A program made the translations under genes and the position numbers. From Nymphaea colorata (Eukaryota; Streptophyta; Magnoliopsida; Nymphaeales; Nymphaeaceae): a stretch of DNA of 64,000 nt. The notes beneath the pieces are model-generated. The model ran no database searches, was not told the origin of the DNA, and was given only the letters and a program-made list of their open reading frames with translations. Positions 33,133 to 43,232 of this stretch are shown one piece after another. The stretch is taken from assembly GCF_008831285.2 (NCBI RefSeq), contig NC_045139.1, forward strand, positions 13,746,354 through 13,810,353, given 5' to 3'. Every line of letters begins with the position of its first letter. Within the stretch, counting starts at the first letter, position 1.

Positions 33133-35488
33133 TCATGTGGCAACGAAATTGTTGTACGTATCCCTGTGATTTGTCCCATTGGTGATGAACATAACTGCAA
33201 TAGAAACTAGCAATATGACGAAACATATACTGAAAACGAGCATCATGGGGTTCATCTTTTTCTTGACTGTAATACGCGGTTTCTTTTTTCCTTCTGCCAC
33301 TTCATCAAATAAGGCATGATCAGCTTCCACTGGATCCCCATCAGTTGAAGATACAGACTCTGTCTTATGACAGGAATGTGATTGGTGGACCTTGTCGGCT
33401 TGAAATGTAGCATCTTCAAATTTGTTTTGCCAATCAGTCATGTTGGGGGCTTCTGAAGACTTCCATTCACGAAATTCCAATTTGAGATGTCCCTGAATTT
33501 TGTTTAGTGGGCTAAGTTCTGATCCGTTGGAATTCTGGCTACTTCGATCACTAGATTCTTCATCCAAGATATTGCTCTCAGCATCCTGGTCTTGAAGAGA
33601 CCGCATTAGCTTTCTGGGAGTAGTGAAAATCTTGATGTCATCTATAGGAATAGTTGGATACTGCTTCTGGGAAAAGAAGAGGAAAGCAAAACATGTCATC
33701 TATAGGAATAGTTGGATACTGCTTCTGGGAAAAGAAGAGGAAAGCAAAACACATGTCAGAAGACAAAAGTCAAATACTTAAAAAACCAGGCATTTAAACT
33801 CTTGCAAATGAGAAATAGGCAAACATTATCAGGGAAAATTGTTCTAAGAAAATCTCGGTGTTATCTGCAATAAGCATCAAATGAGACTTTTTCTAAGCAA
33901 AATTTGATGCTACAGAAAACAGCATTGCTGAATCCCATAACCATCTTGCAAACAGAATATGGCTGAAGACACGGGGTAAAGCTTCTTTCACTGAAAAAGC
34001 AAAATTTCCAACCATCATATAGAAGCAAGGTTAAACTCATTTGTTTGATGCTTGAACTACATTTTTAACTTGTAAAACTGGAAATTGGTTTATATCGCAA
34101 CCTTGGTTCAGCTAAAATAAAATCATTAAAAGGAAATGGTATTTCTTTGGATCGTGTACCTTTGGGGTATCATTTTCTGCCTCCAAAATTTCAGAATTTG
34201 AACCAAACCCAGTAAACTCTTCAGAAAGTTCAGCTCCCGTATAAGTAACATCCTCGTCGATCAAGCGTTTGGGATCTTCCTTGAAGCTAGTACCAATAAA
34301 ACCTGTATGCCCATCTATCATGCTTGAAGAATAAAGACCATCTTTCAAGGAAACATCTACAGCACTATGAGTGTCCATCCAAAGCCTACGATTTGTAGGC
34401 CTTCCAAAGTTGCAGTATGACTGAGCAGGCGAAATGGGTGATGTAGCAAAAGAAGTCACTGTCTCAGAATCAGGCGTTACAGACCTAGGAGAGTGGTTAC
34501 AGGTGATTGTGGACTCTGCACTGTATGGACTCATACTACGATCTTTTTTTTGAGAAACGAAAGACTCATTCACCATTGAAAGGGCATTGATTTTTAGTTT
34601 CTTCACTACTGCAATGGTTCTTGCATTTAGAAGAGCTTCGGTGGCAGCACTCCTTACAAACATCAACTGGTCAGAGCGGCATTTCTCCAAGAAGAGGAGA
34701 ATTTGCTCCATTTCGGAACAAATGCTACTTGGGTCTACATGTTTCAAAATGGAGTTTATTAGTTGGATTGCGTTCAAGCGCTTCTGTGCAGATATTTCAG
34801 TCTCCCCAGGTCCACATATGTCGATAGCCGATCTTATAAGTGACCGAGCATATCCCTCTAGGATCAATGGACTGCACTTTGCAAGAGACACTACAAGACC
34901 CATGTGAGAATGCATTTGTGTTACCTTCTCTTCAAGAGCTCCAGATAAATTCAAGCAAACCATATTCACTGTCTGATCAGAAGCAAATCTCCAATTATCA
35001 GATTCCACAAGAGCTTTCAAACAAAGGGCAGCACCAGAAGCTAAGCATTCAGGACGTCCCATTAGAACTTCCGACAGGGGCCGAGCTAGAGAGTCAATAA
35101 TCGACAACTTTTCATTGTCAGGAGACAAAGGATCGATTCCATAACGTGCAATGGCAGGTACAACCTTCGCGCAGGCTTGATGGAGTGGGAAAGAACCAGC
35201 ACTTGAGGTCAAGGTGGAGATGATAGTCAACATGATGTTTCGGATCTGGGGAACTATATTCTTTCCATGAACACGAGCAAGGACTTCATAGAGAGAGATG
35301 GTGTGCTCGTACGATGAAGAATTTGATTCTTTCGATTCTGAGACTTGGGCTAGGAATTGAGGGATAGACTTGGAATCAAGCTCTCGCACGTAAGATCTCA
35401 GAGCTTTCATGGCAGATCGGCGCGTGTTCGAATCCTTTTCGAGGTTCGCAAGCTCCTGCTTCAGCAGCGGACTGGCGCTCCTCCCCAT
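33133..35488 (-). CDS. SINE1: SINE1-type SUN-interacting nuclear envelope protein (ARM repeats, KASH tail)
   Basis: Two coding exons (35488-34160 and 33666-33133) give 620 aa. The start MGRSASPLLKQELANLEKDS and an ARM/HEAT-like helical region (about 1-290) match SINE1/SINE2. A low-complexity Ser-rich middle follows, then a basic stretch, one membrane helix at about 584-604 and a 16-residue luminal tail. In Arabidopsis these proteins bind actin through the ARM part and SUN proteins through the tail, anchoring nuclei or actin at the envelope of guard cells. Plant KASH tails usually end in V-P-T; this one ends NNFVAT. A 58-base tandem repeat duplicates the acceptor of exon 2. Strong acceptors (TCTGCAG, TTTCAG) just upstream of the ATG suggest a 5' UTR intron. 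Confidence 0.9.
33635..33750. repeat. 58-bp tandem duplication across the SINE1 exon 2 splice acceptor
   Basis: Two perfect or near-perfect copies (33635-33692 and 33693-33750) each contain the pyrimidine tract, the AG and the start of exon 2. They create two acceptors 58 bases apart. Confidence 0.95.
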
Positions 35489-35716
35489 TGAAGAAGCTGA
35501 AAGAAGATCTGCAGACGCGAACCAACAAAAGCAAATCAAATAACATGCTTCCTTCTCGTCTCTGCATTTTGCTATTCAATGAAATAGCAGAACCTACGGA
35601 AACTTGAAAACAGGAGCAAAAGAGAAAGTAAAACTACCACATACAGCACTGCCGAAAGATTCACCACAAGTATCAAAATTGATAGTCAAGGTTTTGGTCA
35701 ATTTCAGGTCGATTTC
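35489..35716 (-). other. SINE1 5' leader region
   Basis: Lies between the SINE1 ATG and the first X repeat. On the minus strand, acceptor-like TCTGCAG (about 35509-35515) and TTTCAG (about 35497-35502) precede the ATG, consistent with the end of a leader intron. Confidence 0.4.
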
Positions 35717-35793
35717 GAGCCAAAAATCAAGGGAAATAACATTTGGGCATCACGGGGTTTGGCTGAAAGAGAAGAAACAAATTTAAAGGAGAA
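35717..35793. repeat. Direct repeat X1 at one side of the inserted eL43 fragment
   Basis: About 78 bases nearly identical to 36875-36953, same orientation. The core GGGCATCACGGGGTTTGGCT is shared exactly. Confidence 0.92.
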
Positions 35794-36878
35794 GATTTTC
35801 TACTATGAAGAACTTCCTATACAACTAGAATGTTCTTATTTCATATATAGTTGACCCAAAGAAGTCACCAACAAATAATTGAGTTGCAGATAACTATGTA
35901 TTGTAGCATCATGTTCAATAGTACCTACCCTGACAACAGGATTTTAATAATTCAGCTGATTGTTATTCTTGAATGCAGCATATCCTATAGATCTATATGC
36001 ACTTTCAGTGATCCATTATGCACACAGCAGTTGTTAAGAATCAAAACCAGAAAACATGCACGAAGGAAGACGATGGTGCAGTCCTAAAAGGTAAGCCAGA
36101 ATAGCATAAATTAAGAAAGCACAATGGATAGGTCTAATGTATTATATTCACCAGACTTGAAGCTGCTGAAAGGATTAGTCCAACTTTCACCAGAACAGAA
36201 CCGAACCTATTTGGCATATCTCTCAGTTATATGTCAATGTTACGGCGAAGTGTCAGGATTTGAATCATAATGCCAGCTCCGGTTTCACGGTCACCACCGT
36301 TTCCGTGGAAATTAGTAACAACAGTATCAATCTTCAGCTAACAACCATTTTCTTCCAAGAGTTCTATCCGCAAAATTCGCAGTAAACATATTAGGCCACA
36401 CTGTTCACGCGATTCTGAACAAGAACTTGCGTCGCCAGGTTAGATCCTCATTACTCAACACCAACACTAAGCTATAGCCATCTCCAGAAAGATGCAATTC
36501 AAGCAAAGAAACTACGGGGCAACCGCTTCAGATTGAGTCAAGTCAAGATAAAAAACCGTGAACCACAGACCATCCAAAAATTGAAAACATGGAGCAACAA
36601 GAAACGGGAAAAGGACACGACCGAATCTCTCCAAGAAAATGCCGATGAAAAGCCCATGACCTTCACCGCATCAAGATAAGCAACTCGAGTGCTAAGTATA
36701 TCTCTACTAAACGGACCCATGATATTCCATCCAACGAGGATAACCTCGAGCAGGAAATGAACGGGCGAAATAACATAAAAACGAACAAACACAAGCAATA
36801 ATCGATCAATCACAGTCAAAATCATTCGAAGAACAAACCACCAATTTCAGAAACGCACCATTTTCGATCCGGAGGAGC
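35794..36878 (-). repeat. Segment W2: inserted copy of eL43 exon 1 and intron 1
   Basis: A copy of 24047-25132 in the SINE1 5' region. It keeps the eL43 start codon directly followed by the GTGCGT donor (around 36861) but lacks the eL43 promoter and exons 2-5, so it cannot encode the ribosomal protein. It is flanked by the X1 and X2 direct repeats, and shares the four bases GAGC with X at the right junction. It runs in the same direction as SINE1. Confidence 0.92.
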
Positions 36879-36953
36879 CAAAAATAAAGGGAAATGACTT
36901 TTGGGCATCACGGGGTTTGGCTGAAAGAGAAGAAACAAATTGAAAGGAGAAGG
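36875..36953. repeat. Direct repeat X2 at the other side of the inserted eL43 fragment
   Basis: Partner of 35717-35793. The GC-rich, promoter-like DNA at 36954-37100 follows it and was probably next to SINE1 before the insertion. Confidence 0.92.
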
Positions 36954-38589
36954 TTAACCTGGCGTGCGGCGTTACAGCTCCAGAGAGGACCGGCCGCAAC
37001 AACCCTGCGGGCTCCAGAGACGGTGGGAGGAGTGAAGCAGGCGAGGGAAGAAGGGTGGGGTTCATTCAAATTTCAAATGGTGTGGGTGGGGCGGTGACCC
37101 ATTTGACTCCAAAAGTGCAAACCCCACCTTTGTTTCCCCTTGTACTTATGCCTTGAAGTTGAATTCATGGAGTTTTGAACGTTGGTGGTTTGCTTTCTTC
37201 GTTGGTCTTCTTAATGCAACTGCTAACTCGTTTTGGCTATTTTAAATTCTTCCCGTTTCTCCAGTTTTGATCGTGGTGTTATTTGGTGATTTGGTCGCAG
37301 AGATTTTTAGCCTGTGTAATTTGCTGACTTAGTCACAGAGATTTGTACTTGGGGCCTTCAAGTCACTAAAACGTCCTGTCCTGGGCCGTGTATCGTAATA
37401 TATATATACACACCGTATCCAAACCATTTTTTCAAACTGAATGATGTCCCAATCCAACTTTTGAATTGGAGACTGAATTTGATAAAAAATTCAGTCCACA
37501 TTATGATGCAGTCAATTTTCAAAATCCATGAACATTAGTATAGGAAAAATCGAATTTAAGGAAAGAGGAATGCCTGCCATTCATGTCACCCGGTTGCTCC
37601 CTTTTTACTATGCGTATTACAGGAAATGGAATTACATAGGAAATGTTTTCATGTGCAGTTGCAAAATTGAGTACAATGTCTAAATGAACACCTATTTCCC
37701 GAGAGTAATGTTGATTTCTGTAGCAGAAGCAGGCCTCTCGTTTCTCTAATCATCTTTTTGTGATTTCCTCTTTGGTTGACGTGAATTGAGCTACAGCTCT
37801 AAATAGGAAGCATTTAACGCTTTTCTTCACGAGAATTGAGCAGGAGCATTTCAAGAACTTGAAGCATTGAAAGACTTATTTTTTTACTTCAAGTGAACAG
37901 AGGTAAGAGCTTGAACCTGAATCCAATCAGATATTTATTCAAAATTGAACCTGAATCCAAATCTGACCAGATGTCTTAGAACCGAATCTGGTCTGATTTC
38001 TTGATTACATGTCATAATTTTCTCCATATCCAACTTAATTAAAGTGGCCCGATCATGCCAATTCATTGGCATCCCTGTTTATGTTTTTCTTTGAACTTCT
38101 GCCATGGGTCCGACTCTGGCGCCGGACTAATCCAAGCACATGGCAATGTTAGATCTGCAGGCCTCAAATATGGGGGACCCGCCACCTATACGTTGGCAAT
38201 TGTTGAGTGGAACGTTTGAACTAACCCCACCATCAAAATGTAAGATCCTCTTGAAAAGGTGCAGATTCGCAGCTAATTTTAGGGTGTGTCTCCGACCAGA
38301 GCTCCTTGAAAATCCCTAGGACGCTATAGGTACTCAAGCCCCCAGCAAGGTTCATCCTTACAAGCTATTTCACTTTGATTCACAGACAGTATTATGTAAT
38401 ATGAGTGGTTGATGATTGAATACATCTCACAATATAGAACAATAGTGATTCTTGTCAACGAATTTGAGATAGATATTTATATTTGACAAAAGTGACTCAA
38501 AAACAATCTGTTGTGCTCTAAATAAGCTGTATTTGCACGATCCGACCTCACCATGTTCCAGAAAATTCTCAGGCAGACCAGTAGAATAC
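36954..38589. other. Spacer between SINE1 upstream region and ING2 3' end
   Basis: The first 150 bases are GC-rich and probably hold the original SINE1 promoter. The rest is AT-rich; from 37832 on it is the ING2 3' flank also present in V1. No gene seen. Confidence 0.45.
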
Positions 38590-41574
38590 CTACACATTTT
38601 CCTGTGCTTTAATGTAGAGAGGTTTGCACGTGGGACAGTACCACTTCCCTTTAAAGCGTGTCTCAGATGAAAGGCCAACACATGCATAATGGAACCATTC
38701 CCCTCCTTCACACTGTAAATGAAGAACCGTCAGTCCAAATCTCCAGCTAGTAAATGAATCAACAGAGCCAAGAACATGCAGTTCTCACATAACATACACA
38801 AGGACCAGAAACCAGAGATTGCTGTTCTGGATATTTGATCAGGCTCTTGCCTCCTGAAGGCTCAATCAAAGCCTCTAAAACTAAGGCTAACACAGACGAC
38901 AATGTACCAAGTAATAAGCGACACTAATCAACTTTTCTAAACTAGGTGGATCTTCTTCCAGCCTGACCAAGATAACACATCTCACGTTATGCTTTTAATT
39001 TTTCAACAGGAGTTAGCACCACTGAAAATAAAAAATAAAAAAAAAACCTAATGGAAATGGAAATAGAGGGAACAAATATGACTCACATTCTCATTGTCGC
39101 AGGCAATCATATCACCAAATGATACCTGGATAGTAAGGACAAATTAGATTGACAGTTACCAATTCAAGATCAATTTTGAACATTAATTGAAAGTTCAGGA
39201 TTGGAAATCCAACTTGATGACAAACACAGTAGGTTGGTTCATTTGGATCAATGGGTTGATCAACATCAACAGGGGCAGGAACAGTTCTCTTATGGCTGCC
39301 GGGAGGTGGCATGAGTTCGAAGTCTCGATCACGCTCTCGATCCCATTCCCTCTCCCTGAACTCAAGCCTCTTGGTCTGTGGTGTACCAAAATATGTCTTC
39401 CTTCGTTCATCCTTAACAACCACAGGAGGGAGGACCGTAGGCTCGTCATGAGGTATTTTCCCCTCTGAAAAGTTTTACACTTAAAACCAATGAGAAGCAA
39501 GGTCCACATGTAGTCCATTACCTTCACATCAATTTGTAGTAAACCACAGCTTTAAGATAAACAAATTTCACCGTCATGATTTGTTTATTCTCTCCACTTT
39601 ATAACATTCGGATCTTAACTGCCAGTTGCAATTACAGCCAAGTGTAAAAAATAATGCTTCTGAAATTTAGCATTTCCAAGTGAAGTCCTATTGACGTAAG
39701 ATGGAGACTACAAGAATAATATAAAGCATGAGTTCATTGAAAAATCCAAGCATTCCTATAGATTACAAGCTGCAGTATCCACAATCTGTGCACAGTAAGA
39801 ATCTGAATCATACGCATCATTTAGTCAAGTGTAGATTAATATCAACTTATCTACCACCAATCAAATATATGTTTAGATCTCATTTGTGACATTGCAAAAA
39901 AGAAACAATCAAACATAACGGCAAAAATGATTGTTTAGGCAAAAAAAAAAAAAGGTGGCTGAAAATGTTAATATGTCAGCAGGCCAAAACAATCACATAA
40001 CCCAGTACCTGTATGCATATGTTTGGCTAAATTCCATAAAAATTCAAAGAAAATGTGTCTTTATTTGTGAAACTCAACACTACATGGTGGCCATAAAGAT
40101 CCTATTGAGTTAGCCATGAATAATAAGGTGACATGCTGCCATATGGAACAGGATATTCCAGATTCACAATGGAAACAAATGATTAAGACAACTATTTCAA
40201 ACTACTTAAGCTTTAGACACATTCAAATTAGGTTGTCCATCATAATCATATCTTATAAACTGTTCCAGCTCACACATCTCAAAGTTTGAACCAGAAACTT
40301 TGGTGATTGTTTTGCACAACTATCTTTTTCCTGCTGCATAAGTTTGCCATCCTCTTGCCCTTCTATCTTCATGAGTCCAATAGCCACTTACCTTTCCCAT
40401 ATTGCTTATTTTCATAAGATATTTCTATGAGGTACATATAAAGCAAAAGTGGATAGTTTATTTGCTATAAGTCAGTCAAACATATCATGCTTCAAGAAGG
40501 CTTGTTGATAAAATGAACCACTTGACCTTGAAATTAAATAAGTAATATTATAAGTTGGACTGAAGAGTAATGCACCAAAAAAAAAAAGAACAACATACCT
40601 TGCTTTAGGTCTTCTGAAAAGTGACCAAGATCTTCTTCAAGGCGTTTCATTTGGCTATCGATCTACAACAAAGTCAATTCCGGCAACATCAAGAGTCAGC
40701 TCTTCAATGTTCAACTGTTTGCAGTCACGAGACCTCATGTCATAGCTTTAATACAGAATACAACTATTAAGTATTCATGTAGAATTAGAGAGAATTGTAT
40801 GTTGCAAGCAACAGCCAGATGATATCATTTCAGAAGTCAATGAGAGTGAGAGAGAGAGAGGGAGAGTGAGTGAGAGAGAGAGATGTCTATCAGCAGTAAA
40901 TTATATGGAGAAAGCGTTACATATTTGCATTAGTTTGTTGTAGGCAAATTGCATACTAAGTGGAACCTTTGGGGAGGCTTGGACAGTTCCTAGCTTCACC
41001 AACATTTTATCAAATCATGACTACATTTTATCAACTCAGCAACAATACACGTGCCGCTGATAATGAATCATGTCGACGTTAATAACATAGTCAGAAAGAA
41101 AACAGATTTTCACTTGTGATGTTGTAACAAAATATGGGTTGCATAGAACCTATACTTTCCTGTACAGGTGTGAACCAGTATCTACATTCACTTAAGCATC
41201 TGCCCAGAGTATCTCACTGACTCCAAGCTTTCTCCAATTTGTCTATCAATCCTGTTTCCAACTATATCTCATTTTCATCAAGCTTCCTTCGGTTGATTTA
41301 TAAAGCCGTTTTAAACCATAACTAGAATCAGATAACAGTAGAGAAGAAAAAGGGAAAGAAATGTTTATCAGACTAAGTCCACCTAGTGTTAGATGAATGA
41401 GACTCTTTTAATTGCTAGCAGAAGCAAAAACTCGCAAAATTCACCTTTCAAACGGACGACATTACTGGACGCAGGGACAGAATTAACAGAAACAAATTCT
41501 CGAAGAAAGCATATTTACGAGATCATAGGCCTGTTTAGCCAGCAGAACTTTCTCCGTGCAGAGGCTCAACGCGT
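37832..41574. repeat. Segment V2: intact ING2 3' flank and gene body matching V1
   Basis: Source-like copy of the V segment: homology to 28243-32519 ends inside exon 3, while here the gene goes on to exons 2 and 1. Confidence 0.92.
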
Positions 41575-42118
41575 TCTCCTGGTTCACTTCGATCTCCTTC
41601 TTCATCTTCTCGATGAATTCATCGTCCTCAGGATGCCCTTTCTTATTATTTTGAGAAGAGAGGCCGAGGCAGTATTTAGTTTGCTCCCTACTCTGATTAA
41701 TCATGGCTGAAAATTCCAAAAAAACAAAAATAAATGCATAATGATCTCCATGAAGAGCAGAACAAGCTAAAATTTAGAAACCCTAGAACAACCGAATTCA
41801 TTCGTATTCTGTGTTGAAAATTAGGGTTTTTTTGTACCCTGCGATCTCTCGTCCAATTCTCGCATGGTGTTGAGTAGCCTCTGGAGTTCTGCTGGCAGTG
41901 TGCTCGAATCTGGCAACGCAAAGAACAGGGGAAAGCACTAAAAAATCGAACGAAAACGAGAAAAGCAGTTCCAAACATTTCGAAAGTCCTGATTTAGAGA
42001 GGCAGGCGTTGGTTTCTAAAAGTAAGTGGTATTCGCGGGATGAAGACGGAGAGGAATTAGGGCTTATTTTACATTCGAGGTAGTCGTCCACGAAGACGCC
42101 GGTCCTTGCGATGGCCAT
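38590..42118 (-). CDS. ING2: PHD finger protein ING2
   Basis: Seven exons (42118-42073, 41909-41838, 41706-41519, 40662-40599, 39464-39214, 39125-39087, 38712-38590) join in phase to 260 aa, close to the length of plant ING2. The N-terminus [16 protein letters not shown] and the helix with [20 protein letters not shown] form the ING histone-acetyltransferase-complex domain. A basic/acidic linker with FELMPPPGS follows. The PHD finger starts [20 protein letters not shown] and has all eight ligands, ending WYCPTC. ING PHD fingers read histone H3K4me3 and bring acetyltransferase or deacetylase complexes to chromatin. A decayed second copy lies at 29543-32519. The gene is divergent from the NusB-domain gene, with a 1.1 kb shared promoter region. 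Confidence 0.95.
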
Positions 42119-43232
42119 TCTGTCTCTTCTCTAGCTGCTGGAGTGGTTGACCTAAAAGGAGCGAAACGACGTTCTAACCGCTGAAGATCGTGAACTCGGA
42201 GCAGCCTCGCCGGAGAGAGACTCCGTTTGGGTCTGGCCCCGATGGTCGCCGAGATTGAGATCTAAATCACGAAAAAGTTCTCAACAATGCGTCGCTGGGA
42301 CGCGGGTTTTCAGATTTCAGAACGGGCGGGACGAATAAGATGCATTCGGATCTGGATCTGGTTACTGGCTGCCGCGGTTCCGAGTCCCGACCATTTACCT
42401 CCGCCTCTGCTTGGAACGATGCTTTACTTGTTAAAGCCGTTCCAATTGTTGTTTTGAATGTATCAAATAAATAATTAATTATTAAATAACCATTTTTTTT
42501 TATTTGATGAAGACATGGTTTTCTTTATAAATTGGATCTGACCCACTTCATTCAAATTGAAGGCAAGTACTCAATAGATCCACCCAACCTGGTGAGTACC
42601 CATAAAGTGCCCTGCTTAATTTAAATTTTCATTTGAATCACATAAAAAATAAGCTGTGAAATAAGCTATAGAAATAAAATCAACTTCTTTTCATGTGAAT
42701 ATTAATAAATTTAGCTGTGAATAAGTTAAAAAATGTATAGAAATAAAAATTAACTGAAAAAGTTTTTGCTTGAGAAATCAAGCATGTGCAAACGTTAGTT
42801 TTTTTTAAGGGCTTAAATAAAAACTTATGACCCGTTATTTCTTCCCAAACAACAAAGTCTATTGTTTATTACCTCAAGGCTCAAGCTTATGAATGCATCG
42901 ATGCAACCTTCAACCGTAAGGAAGAATAAGAGTTTCGGCTCTCACTTACAACATTGATTAATACTCCTCCAAAATTGTAATTGTTGTCCATGTACTCACT
43001 TATGAAACATTGTTGCTTTTAGCATTCAACTTTTTTAATTTCATTTTTGCTCGTAACTTTATCTTTGGAGTCGTTCAATCTGCTTCTTACAATGTTGTTC
43101 GGCCACGAGAAATAACTGAAAAGTTAGCAGGCTACGTTGAGCAAAACCAATAAAAATGGTCACGGTTCTCAGAATTTGCTCTACCTACAAATATCTCAGC
43201 ATTATCCTCTGAGACGCGGTGGGCGAAAAGAA
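42119..43232. promoter_or_regulatory. Divergent promoter region of ING2 and the NusB-domain gene
   Basis: The two start codons face away from each other across 1.1 kb. The ING2-side 300 bases are GC-richer than the AT-rich middle. No clear TATA box found. Confidence 0.4.

Noticed and set aside
36538-36825. 95-codon minus-strand frame nearly the same as one at 24792-25079
   Set aside because: The likeness first suggested a duplicated gene, but both lie in eL43 intron 1 and its copy; the match reflects DNA duplication, not coding.
35794-36878. W2 considered as a second eL43 gene
   Set aside because: Only the ATG and intron 1 are present; exons 2-5 and the promoter are missing.
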